Shown one piece after another: positions 55,397-63,517 of a stretch of 64,000 nucleotides of DNA. The stretch is from NCBI GenBank assembly GCA_002411345.1, contig DHSL01000068.1, positions 1 to 64,000 on the forward strand, written 5' to 3'. The position numbers were made by a program, and so were the translations under genes. This stretch comes from Bacteroidales bacterium UBA5287. GTDB lineage: Bacteria; Bacteroidota; Bacteroidia; Bacteroidales; Dysgonomonadaceae. Below the pieces are notes generated by a model. That model saw nothing but the letters and a program-made list of their open reading frames with translations, was not told the origin of the DNA and ran no database searches. Within the stretch, counting starts at the first letter, position 1. Every line of letters begins with the position of its first letter.

Positions 55397-56028
55397 CTTT
55401 TATTTTTTTTGATGCTCGTTTCATATTCGTAATGTATCTGATTATGCGCAAATGTGGTTCAATTTGTTCATAATTGCATACATTATGCCTTTTATTTCAA
55501 CGAAATTCGATTTGCCGACTCCAACCTCTCAGCAGAGTTCAAATGCCTCGTAACTAATGGGTAGAGTGGCGGTAGGTGTTTTTACTTTAGGATTGTATGG
55601 TATTATGGCAAGCTCAATCGGTAGTGAGAATATTAGAGAAAGAACCTATAAGTAACAAGTTTGTCACTTTGTGTTACCTGTTTGTTACTCTACAAATAAA
55701 AAAGTCTGTAATCGATTGAATGCAAACTATTTGTCAAACATTGACAGTACCCAGAGCCGGGATCGAAATAGATAAATATGACAAATTCGCAATACTTATA
55801 AAATCAATAAAATATATTATAACTAACAGTTTATTAAATAATAAAAGTATTTTTATATTTAAACTGATTTAACCAAATTGCAACCATTCTTGACCCGCTA
55901 ACCAACGAGGGTTTCCGCAAACCGCTTTACAAGGTGGTAAGCAAATCTTTTAATCGTTATCGACAGATTGACGAAGATATGAAAAAGGAGTTGGTTAAAC
56001 ACCTTGACTAAAAGATAAAACCGACACA
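55397..56028. other. Non-coding accessory stretch with gene scraps
   Basis: No intact gene. Contents: a possible hipB C-terminal scrap on the minus strand (about 55383-55500); a 32-codon plus-strand frame at 55557-55655; repeated GTAACA/TGTTAC motifs (55652, 55671, 55683), whose outer copies AGTAACA and TGTTACT form an inverted repeat; the tRNA 3'-end piece at 55748-55767; and a plus-strand C-terminal scrap at about 55868-56011 (LTNEGFRKPLYKVVSKSFNR ending KHLD). Confidence 0.55.
55748..55767 (-). other. tRNA 3'-end fragment, probable integration attachment site
   Basis: On the minus strand this reads TTCGATCCCGGCTCTGGGTA: a T-loop TTCGATC, 3' T-stem CCGGC, 3' acceptor strand TCTGGGT and discriminator A. 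The 5' T-stem and the rest of a tRNA are absent. Such a partial 3' end is what an element integrated into a tRNA gene leaves at its far end. A Leu tRNA is likely but unproven. Confidence 0.55.
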
Positions 56029-56071
56029 TTTTTTATAGATAACGAATAAATAATGCGTTATCTATAAAAAA
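56029..56071. promoter_or_regulatory. 16-bp inverted repeat, candidate AbiEi operator
   Basis: TTTTTTATAGATAACG (56029-56044) and CGTTATCTATAAAAAA (56056-56071) are perfect complements around an 11-base spacer. It directly precedes the -7 box of the abiE operon. AbiEi antitoxins are known to autoregulate through promoter inverted repeats. Confidence 0.7.
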
Positions 56072-56077
56072 AATGAC

Positions 56078-56085
56078 TATTTTTG
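56078..56085 (+). promoter_or_regulatory. -7 promoter box for the abiE operon
   Basis: TATTTTTG matches TAnnTTTG and ends 4 bases before the ATG at 56090, so the transcript would be nearly leaderless. Confidence 0.5.
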
Positions 56086-56089
56086 CAAA

Positions 56090-56713
56090 ATGGAAGAATT
56101 AAAGCAATTTGGAATCGTACCGATAGATGTGGGAGTATTAGAAACTCTTTTTACGTCTTATAAACATCCTCAAAAGAAAATTACAAATCTTGAACAAAAG
56201 GGTAGTTTAATAAGGCTAAAAAAGGGGTTATATGCTGTTTCCCCAATGATTTCTGCACGATTACTTTCGGCGGAATTAATTGCGAATCATCTTTATGGAC
56301 CTTCTTATGTGTCGATGCAAACCGCACTTCGTCATTATGGGCTTATACCCGAAAGCGTTTATACGACAACTTCACTCACATTAAAGGCGGCAAAAATATA
56401 CGAAAATAGCATAGGACGATTTGAATACATCCATTGTGCTTCTGATTATTATCCAATTGGCATAAGCCAAGTTGTGGAAAATGATTATGCTTATCTGATA
56501 GCTTCACCCGAAAAAGCGTTGTGCGATTTAATTGCATATACACCAAAATTGCGGTTTCGGTTTGTTAAGAATACGAAAACCTATTTAGAGGAAGATATAC
56601 GCTTTGATATGGATGAATTTTATAAAATGGATGTAACTATTTTTGAGCAATGTGCCCCCGTAAGTAAGAAAAAAACCGAAATAAACAACCTGATAAAACT
56701 GTTAAAGCGATGA
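56090..56713 (+). CDS. AbiEi-family antitoxin (type IV toxin-antitoxin)
   Basis: The 207-residue protein has an N-terminal winged-helix domain (about 1-65, with ITNLEQKGSLIRLKKGLYAV) and the AbiEi C-terminal antitoxin domain (GPSYVSMQTALRHYGLIPES; YLIASPEKALCDLIAYT). In characterised systems it represses the operon and counteracts the AbiEii toxin without binding it. Its stop overlaps the toxin ATG by 4 bases. Intact, unlike several neighbouring genes. Confidence 0.9.
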   Translation: MEELKQFGIVPIDVGVLETLFTSYKHPQKKITNLEQKGSLIRLKKGLYAVSPMISARLLSAELIANHLYGPSYVSMQTALRHYGLIPESVYTTTSLTLKAAKIYENSIGRFEYIHCASDYYPIGISQVVENDYAYLIASPEKALCDLIAYTPKLRFRFVKNTKTYLEEDIRFDMDEFYKMDVTIFEQCAPVSKKKTEINNLIKLLKR

Positions 56714-57531
56714 GTATATTCGATCAAATGTTGGCTCGTTATGAGATAAAAAAACAAAGAGAACTCACAAATGCCACTTATGAAGTAATGCAGGAAATAA
56801 CTCTTGCTGGACTTTATCGGGGTGGTTTTTTCAATAAGGCGGCGTTTTACGGAGGCACTTGTTTGCGTATTTTTCACGGAATGAAGCGGTTTTCGGAAGA
56901 TATGGATTTTTCACTTATTCAACCGGATAAGGATTTTCAACTCGAAGAATATTTTCCGTCCATTATCAACGAATTTAATGCAGCGGGAAAAGATGTTGTA
57001 ATTTACAAGAAAGAAAAAAGAACATTCGGACGGGTAGAATCCGCTTTTTTAAAAGACAATACAGCGGTTTACGATTTGAAATTTCAAACCGAAAAATCCG
57101 TCAAAATTAAAATAGAAGTGGATATTGATCCACCGATGAAATTTGATACTGAACAAAAGCTATTGCTGCTTCCTTATTCATTTATGACTCGTTGTTTTGT
57201 TTTATCGGATTTATATGCGGGAAAAATGCACGCTATGGTATTCAGAAAATGGAAACAGCGTGTAAAAGGGCGCGATTGGTATGATTTTGAGTGGTATGTG
57301 AGAAATGGAGTGAAACTAAACTTCAGTCATCTGCAAGAGCGAATCAAACAATTTGATGGTATTGAAATGAGTAGAGAAGAGTTTATCCATCAGTTAAAAG
57401 AGCGGCTTGCCACAACAGATATTAAGATGGTAAAAGAAGATGTTATACGATTTCTAAAAAGTACGAAAGAATTAGAAATTTGGTCGAATGATTATTTTTT
57501 GCAGTTGGCGGATATGGTGAAATTTGAGTAA
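56710..57531 (+). CDS. AbiEii-family nucleotidyltransferase toxin
   Basis: DUF1814 nucleotidyltransferase that blocks growth, in studied relatives by adding nucleotides to tRNA, and mediates phage abortive infection. The 273-residue protein has the polymerase-beta-like motif FYGGTCLRIFHGMKRFSEDM with acidic residues D64 and D66, a further Asp in IKIEVDIDPP, and the helical motif YAGKMHAMVFRKWKQRVKGR followed by DWYDFEWYV. All key residues are present, so it is probably active. Confidence 0.92.
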   Translation: MSIFDQMLARYEIKKQRELTNATYEVMQEITLAGLYRGGFFNKAAFYGGTCLRIFHGMKRFSEDMDFSLIQPDKDFQLEEYFPSIINEFNAAGKDVVIYKKEKRTFGRVESAFLKDNTAVYDLKFQTEKSVKIKIEVDIDPPMKFDTEQKLLLLPYSFMTRCFVLSDLYAGKMHAMVFRKWKQRVKGRDWYDFEWYVRNGVKLNFSHLQERIKQFDGIEMSREEFIHQLKERLATTDIKMVKEDVIRFLKSTKELEIWSNDYFLQLADMVKFE

Positions 57532-57543
57532 AAGAAAACATTC

Positions 57544-57627
57544 TTATTTGACGTCTATTTGATATTTTCTCAACAGTATAGGTTAATCACTGATAATTAG
57601 CTTGTTTTTATTTGATGCTTATTTGAT
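57544..57627 (+). repeat. Imperfect 20-bp direct repeat
   Basis: TTATTTGACGTCTATTTGAT (57544-57563) and TTATTTGATGCTTATTTGAT (57608-57627) match at 17 of 20 positions, and each is itself a double TATTTGA. They lie between the AbiEii gene and the broken gene at 57636, possibly regulatory sites for the latter. Confidence 0.5.
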
Positions 57628-57635
57628 GATTTCCT

Positions 57636-58531
57636 ATGACAGAACCAAAGTTCGACATTCTTAAAGAACACTTGTAAAAATGGATGCTCGAAAACGCCGA
57701 CGTTTACGACGCATTTGAAAAGATGATGAATAAGCAAAGCGATACAGGTTATCAATAGATTATGTTTACGGCCACCTCATATTTTCCAAAGTATCAAAAA
57801 CTCATTGAAAAGAAAATACACAACAAAAACAGCGACGATATATCAAACATCGAAGACTTATTAGCCGAGGAACAGATCGGCAATTAATTTCTTGAACAAC
57901 TCAACCTAAACAAAAACGAAATTAGTCTTCCAGCAATGCTCGCTTGGCTCTATTTCGGACGAAGTTTTGAAAATATAGTCAAACGCGGAGAATATCTGTT
58001 GAACAATAGCCAAACCAGCCGATTTTATAAATCTGTCATATCCAAAACCATAAAGCTGATAATCGGACAGTCCAAAAAATTAGCTCTGCGTACCGAACAG
58101 AATTGGATTGAATATCAAAATCTTCAAACAGCAATTAACGATAATTCTGTTTTGGAATGGGCATTGTCCGAAGAAAAACAATCCCGAAAAATACAGGAAC
58201 GATAATTCAGAGAGAGAAAAAAGACAAAATCACTTTCGAGGAAATGACATCTCTTTCGGATGAGGAAAAACCGGAACTGTTTATCAAGATAAACGAATAT
58301 CTTCGTTCCGGTATTAAAGGAAAGCGTGTTGCCTTTATGATTATCGCATTGTGGCAATTAGGCTACCTTCTCAAAATTACCACAGACCGTGAATTATTCA
58401 ATATCATAAGAGAAAAGTTTAAAGCAGATATTGGCACGGATGAAAGTATTTATCGTTATTTAAAAGATGCAACCACCAAACAATACCAATCCGAAATCGA
58501 CAACTTTAAAACCTATTTCCAACTAAAATAA
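57636..58531 (+). pseudogene. Broken mobile-element gene with three stops and a frameshift
   Basis: Frame 0 from the ATG at 57636 reads a continuous helical protein (TEPKFDILKEHL, KWMLENADVYDAFEKMMN, NEISLPAMLAWLYFGRSFEN) broken by TAA at 57675, TAG at 57756 and TAA at 57885, ending at 58205. The remainder (DKITFEEMTSLSDEEKPELF to DNFKTYFQLK) is in another frame to 58531. It resembles a hypothetical family common on Bacteroidetes mobile elements (possibly DUF6043), but I am not certain. Confidence 0.65.
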
Positions 58532-58615
58532 GTTCACTTTCATTCAATCTCGTTCAATGTTATTTTTGTGAACGTGTGTGAACTTTAATTTTTCGTAATT
58601 CACTAAATTCCAATA

Positions 58616-58623
58616 TACTTTTG
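58616..58623 (+). promoter_or_regulatory. -7 promoter box for the HTH/VapE genes
   Basis: TACTTTTG matches TAnnTTTG, 85 bases before the ATG at 58708. Confidence 0.4.
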
Positions 58624-58707
58624 CGTCATTGCTTCATTTCGAGGCAGTGGCTTTGTCTTTTTATTTCCATCGAAAACAAAGTCTTACAAGGTGGATATAA
58701 TAAAAAA

Positions 58708-59019
58708 ATGAACGATTTACTTTCAATCATCAAAAACAAAGACGCCACTATTAAATTAGAAATGAGCGACGAAGATTTATTGGATTTTTCCAACGATTTA
58801 ATCAATCGAGCGAAACACGAACTCTCTTTTGAAATTGCCGAAGCGCGCAAGGAACGCTATCTAACCAAAGAAGAAGTTCGTCAGATTTGCGGTGTGTGCG
58901 ATACCACACTCTGGCATTGGAACAAGAAAGGGTATCTGAAAACCGTGAAAATCGGAAATAAGGTGCGTTATCGAATGTCAGATATTCGTAAAATATTGGG
59001 CGAAAGAGATGCGAAGTAA
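58708..59019 (+). CDS. Excisionase-like helix-turn-helix protein
   Basis: 103 residues from the ATG at 58708; the frame opens at 58621, but the upstream residues are unlike the family. An acidic N-terminal helix region is followed by a MerR/excisionase-type HTH (YLTKEEVRQICGVCDTTLWH, then WNKKGYLKTVKIGNKVRYRMSDIRKIL). Such proteins control excision or replication genes in Bacteroidetes mobilizable elements. It overlaps the VapE gene by 11 bases. Confidence 0.85.
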   Translation: MNDLLSIIKNKDATIKLEMSDEDLLDFSNDLINRAKHELSFEIAEARKERYLTKEEVRQICGVCDTTLWHWNKKGYLKTVKIGNKVRYRMSDIRKILGERDAK

Positions 59020-60235
59020 CAATCAAAGCGCTGATAGCAAGGCAACTTCTGCCAAGCAGTCCAAAAACGAGCGCATCGAAACATTCCTTCGCGAGTGGTA
59101 CGATTTCCGATTCAACACGGTAAAAAGCCGAACCGAATTCCGTCCGTCGGCAACGGACGAACTGTTTTCGCCCCTCACGAAGTTCGATATCAACTCGATG
59201 CGACGACTGTTGGACACATCAATCGGTATTGTTACCTCCGGCGATAATATCCGCGCCATTCTGGAAAGCGATTTCTGCCCGAAAGTCAATCCGGTACAGG
59301 AATATTTCCGTTCGCTACCCGAAATAGATGAGAGCGAACCATCGGAAATTGCACGTTTGGCAGAATGTGTTACGGTTATTCATCCCGAAAAATGGCGTGC
59401 GTATCTGCTGAAATGGCTCGTTTCGGTGGTGGCAAATGCGATGGACGATTTGCAGTGCCGAAACCATACCTGTTTGGTGCTGACGGGCGAACAGGGAAAA
59501 TTCAAAACCGCGTTTCTGGATTTACTCTGTCCGCCGAGTTTGAAAAGCTATCTTTTTGCCGGGAAGATTGACCCGCAAAGCAAAGACACCCAAACGCTTA
59601 TTGCCGAATACCTTTTTATCAATATTGACGACCAACTGAAAGCATTGAACAAGCGGGACGAAAACGAGCTGAAAAATCTCATTACCAAACCCCGTGTCAA
59701 GTACCGCCGACCGTACGATATTTTCATTGAAGAATATCCCAATTTGGCAAGTTTTATGGCATCGGTAAACGGCAACGATTTTCTGACCGACCCCACCGTA
59801 AGTCGCCGTTTTCTACCTTTTGAAGTAGAAACTATTGATATTGAAAATGCCAAGCAGATTGATATGGACAAGGTTTATGCCGAAGCTGTTTGGTTTTGGA
59901 AAAGCGGGTTTCGCTACTGGTTTAACGATGACGAAATAGCCGAACTGCACCGAGAGAGCGAAGCTTTTCACGTGCAAACCGTCGAATATGAAATGTTACT
60001 GAAAGGTTTTGAAAAGCCCGAAGAAACATCGGACAGTTATATGACCACATCGGAAATATTATCCTATTTACGCGGTTATACAACCATCAACCTGCAAGAG
60101 AAACGGATGGGCGAGGCGCTTAAAAAAGCGAGATTTAAGCGGAAATCCAAACGCATAGACGGTAATCCGCTGTATGTGTATCATATCCGTAAAGTTTCGC
60201 CCAATCCCTTTATTCCTGCACCTTATGAAATGTAG
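59009..60235 (+). CDS. VapE-type P-loop ATPase of a mobile element
   Basis: The 408-residue protein contains the virulence-associated E domain (superfamily 3 helicase-like): Walker A GEQGKFKT (160-167), Walker B-like AEYLFINIDDQL, and the VNGNDFLTDPTVSRRFLPFE sensor region. The N-terminal 100 residues are charged. In related elements VapE works with a primase in element replication, and a primase is encoded downstream. GC content is visibly higher than in the flanking chromosomal genes. Confidence 0.85.
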   Translation: MRSNNQSADSKATSAKQSKNERIETFLREWYDFRFNTVKSRTEFRPSATDELFSPLTKFDINSMRRLLDTSIGIVTSGDNIRAILESDFCPKVNPVQEYFRSLPEIDESEPSEIARLAECVTVIHPEKWRAYLLKWLVSVVANAMDDLQCRNHTCLVLTGEQGKFKTAFLDLLCPPSLKSYLFAGKIDPQSKDTQTLIAEYLFINIDDQLKALNKRDENELKNLITKPRVKYRRPYDIFIEEYPNLASFMASVNGNDFLTDPTVSRRFLPFEVETIDIENAKQIDMDKVYAEAVWFWKSGFRYWFNDDEIAELHRESEAFHVQTVEYEMLLKGFEKPEETSDSYMTTSEILSYLRGYTTINLQEKRMGEALKKARFKRKSKRIDGNPLYVYHIRKVSPNPFIPAPYEM

Positions 60236-60433
60236 TTACAACCTTACTACAAATAAAGAAAACTCAATGAAAGAAAAAAGATTACGACGTAGTAAGGTGC
60301 AAAAAATCATCTTACGACTCACTTACTACCTACTACATTTTCCCGACATTGTAGCAGTTACTACAAAAGACTATACTACTACACTTTTTCCTTTCATTGT
60401 CAATTACTTATAAAAATAGACAGATGTAGTAAG
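60226..60433. repeat. Iteron-like TTACTAC/GTAGTAA cluster, candidate replication origin
   Basis: At least six TTACTAC or GTAGTAA motifs occur in about 210 bases (60244, 60289, 60323, 60358, 60426, plus TACTACTAC at about 60374). ACCTTACTAC (60241-60250) and GTAGTAAGGT (60289-60298) are perfect inverted copies. It lies between the VapE and primase genes, where an origin or initiator-binding region would be expected. A short frame crossing it is chance. Confidence 0.6.
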
Positions 60434-60476
60434 ATAAACCCCGAAAACTTAGAAAACTTTTAAAGACACAAAACAA

Positions 60477-61379
60477 ATGATGAATAACGAAAACTTAAAA
60501 CACATATCCATAAAGGATTACCTTGCCGGGCAAGGCATTTTCCCGACGAAAGAACACGTCGACTACGGAATGTATAAAAGTCCGTTTCGGGACGAAACAA
60601 CGGCAAGTTTCAAAGTGGATTACCGCAAGAATCTGTGGCACGACTTCGGAACAGGTGAAGGCGGAAGTATCATTGATTTGGTAATAAAAATGCAACAATG
60701 CGATTTTATGGTTGCAACACAATTTTTACAAAAGCAAATAAATCAAAATATAGAAACGTACCAATATCCCTACATTTCTACAAATGGGGGTATATCGGTA
60801 AATAATTCATTGTCCGTTACAGCCGTCCAACCGCTCGAAAACCCGAAATTGTCGGCATTCCTGCAAAGCCGAAAAATCAATATGGAAACTGCAAAAGCCT
60901 TTTGTCGTGAAATCCACTATCAAATCGGCGGACGAAACTATTTCGCTATCGGCTTCCCAAATGATGCAGACGGTTATGAACTCAGAAACCCACAATTCAA
61001 AGACTGTATCCCACCCAAAGAAATTACCACGTTCGACCGTCAAACGCCTACGGTACATCTTTTTGAAGGATTTATCAATTATCTCAGCCTGCTCACTTTG
61101 CAAGCCAAGCAAGCCGATGTTTCCGCCGTCGTGTTGAACTCGATTGCCAACTTAGACAAAGCCATCCCCTTTCTTTCGAAACACGAAAAAATCAACGCTT
61201 TTTTGGATAACGATGAAGCCGGAAAACAAGCATTGGATAAACTGCAAAGTCGAAACTTCCTCATTGTGGATATTTCCAAACGATATGCAGAATACAAAGA
61301 CGTGAATGATTATTTGTGTGGGAAGAAGATGACAAAAAATCAAACCAAAATTACCAAATCCAAAGGCATCAGAATGTAA
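60477..61379 (+). CDS. CHC2/Toprim-domain primase of a mobile element
   Basis: The 300-residue protein has a CHC2-like N-terminus without zinc cysteines (YKSPFRDETTASFKVDYRKN; WHDFGTGEGGSIIDLV) and a C-terminal Toprim domain (VHLFEGFINYLSLL with the catalytic Glu; INAFLDNDEAGKQA with the acidic pair). Such DnaG-like proteins prime element DNA after transfer or excision. Intact. The neighbours indicate a mobilizable transposon replication module. Confidence 0.88.
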   Translation: MMNNENLKHISIKDYLAGQGIFPTKEHVDYGMYKSPFRDETTASFKVDYRKNLWHDFGTGEGGSIIDLVIKMQQCDFMVATQFLQKQINQNIETYQYPYISTNGGISVNNSLSVTAVQPLENPKLSAFLQSRKINMETAKAFCREIHYQIGGRNYFAIGFPNDADGYELRNPQFKDCIPPKEITTFDRQTPTVHLFEGFINYLSLLTLQAKQADVSAVVLNSIANLDKAIPFLSKHEKINAFLDNDEAGKQALDKLQSRNFLIVDISKRYAEYKDVNDYLCGKKMTKNQTKITKSKGIRM

Positions 61380-61415
61380 AAAACGACAGTTTCAACCAAT
61401 ACGAGAACATCTCGA

Positions 61416-61460
61416 AATTCTTGCTAAGCAAGTTTGTGTTTTGGTGTGCCCAAAACCTTG
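61416..61460 (+). other. Candidate oriT hairpins upstream of mobC
   Basis: CTTGC-TAA-GCAAG (61420-61432) and GTTTTGG-TGTGC-CCAAAAC (61438-61456) are two adjacent inverted repeats in the 116-base gap before the mobC/relaxase genes, the usual place for a transfer origin. The nick site is not identified. Confidence 0.45.
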
Positions 61461-61495
61461 TCTTTCATCCCGTTGGTTTAACAAATTACTAAAAA

Positions 61496-61852
61496 ATGAA
61501 CAAGACTATGACATCAAATAAAGGCGGTCGTCCCGCCAAAAGTTTAGCCGAAAAACGCAAGTATCGACTATCCTTAAAACTCAATACGAAAGAATATTTT
61601 GAACTCAAAAGCAAGGCGAAGACAGCAAGCAAAAACCGTTGTGATTTCATAAGAGAATTGATTCTATCGGGCGAAGTTATCGGACGATTTTCGCCGGAAC
61701 AAAACGAAGCCATTCGCAAAATAACCGGAATGGCAAATAACCTGAACCAGCTTGTGAAATTGGCACATGTGCAAGGCGTATGGTATATTGAGATTACGGC
61801 TAAGAAACTATTAGACGATTTGGACGAACTTTTAAAACGAATAAAGCTATGA
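61496..61852 (+). CDS. mobC: MobC-family relaxosome accessory protein
   Basis: The 118-residue basic protein has an N-terminal ribbon-helix-helix-like region (KGGRPAKSLAEKRKYRLSLK) and the MobC signature (FIRELILSGEVIGRFSPEQN; MANNLNQLVKLAH). It helps the relaxase open oriT. A second ATG four codons in is possible. Its stop overlaps the relaxase ATG (ATGA). Confidence 0.88.
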   Translation: MNKTMTSNKGGRPAKSLAEKRKYRLSLKLNTKEYFELKSKAKTASKNRCDFIRELILSGEVIGRFSPEQNEAIRKITGMANNLNQLVKLAHVQGVWYIEITAKKLLDDLDELLKRIKL

Positions 61853-62790
61853 CGGCAAAAATTGTAAAAGGAAGCAGCTTTTCAGGTGCTATCGGTTATA
61901 TGCTAAGCAAAAAAGAGTAAGCGGAAATCCTAAAAGCCGAAGGTGGACGCATTGAACCCAAAGAACTCACGGCAAAAAGCTTCGAGTTGCAGGCATCTAT
62001 GAATCCAAACATAAAGAAACCCGTTTGGCATATTTCACTCAATTTTTCGGAAAATGATAAAGATAAACTCTCCAATGAAAAGATGACGCAGATTGCCGAA
62101 ACCTATATGAAGAGAATGAATATAAAAAACACCCAATACCTAATTGTACGACATCACGACCGCAAACATCCACATATTCATCTTTGCATTAACCGTATTG
62201 ATAACGAAGGGAAACTTATTTCGGATAAAAACGAGAAATACAGGAGTACGAAGGTATGCAGAGAACTGACCGAAAAGCACGGTTTATATATTGCACTGGG
62301 GAAAGAGAATGTAAACAGAGAACGACTTATCGGATATGACAAAACCAAATACGAGATTTACGATGCCCTGAAGCAAGCCATTCCCAAAAGCAAAACGTGG
62401 AATGATTTGGAAAAGCAGTTGAAGAAAAGCGGCATCACTTTTCAGTTCAAAACAGCGGGTAAAACCGCCAACATTCAAGGGATTATTTTCGAGAAAGACG
62501 GAATTAAAATCAACGGTTCCAAAGTGGACAGAGAGTGCAGTTACTCGAAAATTGATCGAGAAATCAAAGACAACGCCCTTCAGGCTTTGCAAGAAGCAGA
62601 ACAGCAATCACAGCAAACCGGCTTAGCAGAGAGTGCAGTAGAAACGCTCACATCACTCATTGCACAACTTAGCATATTTACAATGCCCAACAGTTCGCAT
62701 TACGACGCCACACTTGCCGAATACATCCAAGCGTTAAAGGCAAGAAAATGGGGGGTTAAAAACAAAATCAGAATCCACAGAATACGATAA
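61849..62790 (+). pseudogene. MobA/MobB-type relaxase with an in-frame stop
   Basis: Strand-transferase relaxase that nicks oriT. The frame begins MTAKIVKGSSFSGAIGYMLS, hits TAA at 61918-61920 after KKE, then continues AEILKAEGG to the stop at 62790. The three-His motif is intact (RHHDRKHPHIHLCINRI), as is the KPVWHISLNFSENDKDKL segment. A single codon change (for example CAA or AAA to TAA) would explain the defect. Restart at a downstream ATG would lose the conserved N-terminus, so mobilization is probably lost. Confidence 0.8.
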
Positions 62791-62816
62791 AACCACCACA
62801 CAAAAAACAAACCATT

Positions 62817-63415
62817 ATGGCAACAACAGACAACGAAAACATCCTGATGATGTTTGAAGAAATCAATCAAAAATTAGACAAAACCCATTTGCAGATTGAA
62901 AAAATTTGGAAACAACCATCAAACGAAACTATTGAAATTGACAACGATGAACTAATTGACGAAATCCGGCAAATGAAAACCTTTCTTGAACTTTTAAATA
63001 ACGAACATTCAGAAAGATTGAGCGAGATAGAGGCTATTGTTCGAAAAGAGAAAAGACGGTTCGATTTTTCTCCTACTTCCATCAATACAATGCTCATTGT
63101 GCTGGGATTTATGGCAATTATTCTGGGATTAACATTGTGTTTCGTCATTAAAAGCGGAGAAAGAATTGTATTCCGACAACGATTTAAAATACCGTTACTT
63201 CCTAATGGATCGGACACGCCACACAGGAAGAAATGGCTACAATGGATACCATTTTCTATTTTCATCGAAATAACAAAAAAATCAAAGAACTTCGTAAACA
63301 GGTGGAGATTTTCGAAGAAAATGTAAAACAGCGGGCAAGGATTATTGAGCAGGAGGAAAAGCTAAGAAAGGAAAAAGAAAAAATTGATAATAAAATTATG
63401 ATAAAAAGAGGCTAA
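62817..63415 (+). pseudogene. Accessory mobilization protein gene with two frameshifts
   Basis: Frame 0 gives a coiled-coil N-terminus (MMFEEINQKLDKTHLQIEKI) and a membrane helix (INTMLIVLGFMAIILGLTLC) to about 63150. The +1 frame then reads KAEKELYSDNDLKYRYFLMD to about 63210, and the +2 frame reads ATQEEMATMDTIFYFHRNNK and a charged coiled coil to 63415. The DNDLKYRY block and RKQVEIFEENVKQRA are what this mobilization-associated family normally has in one frame, so two single-base changes have broken it. Confidence 0.7.
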
Positions 63416-63484
63416 TCACACCCTTGTATATAGTTTTCGTTGATAACTTTCTGCATATGAGAACTGTTTATAACTTATTTTTGT

Positions 63485-63492
63485 TAATTTTG
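63485..63492 (+). promoter_or_regulatory. -7 promoter box for the DUF4365-like gene
   Basis: TAATTTTG matches TAnnTTTG, 26 bases before the ATG at 63518. Confidence 0.45.
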
Positions 63493-63517
63493 TGAAGTGA
63501 TAATTTTTGCCAAAGAG

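Noticed and set aside
60174..60413. Frame of 79 codons between the VapE and primase genes
   Set aside because: It runs through the TTACTAC repeat cluster and has repeat-derived composition; no family resemblance.
57636..61920. In-frame TAA/TAG codons in two mobile genes at positions that could be Gln, suggesting stop-codon reassignment
   Set aside because: Chromosomal genes in the window end normally at TAA and TAG, and nearby genes also carry frameshifts, so ordinary decay explains the pattern better.
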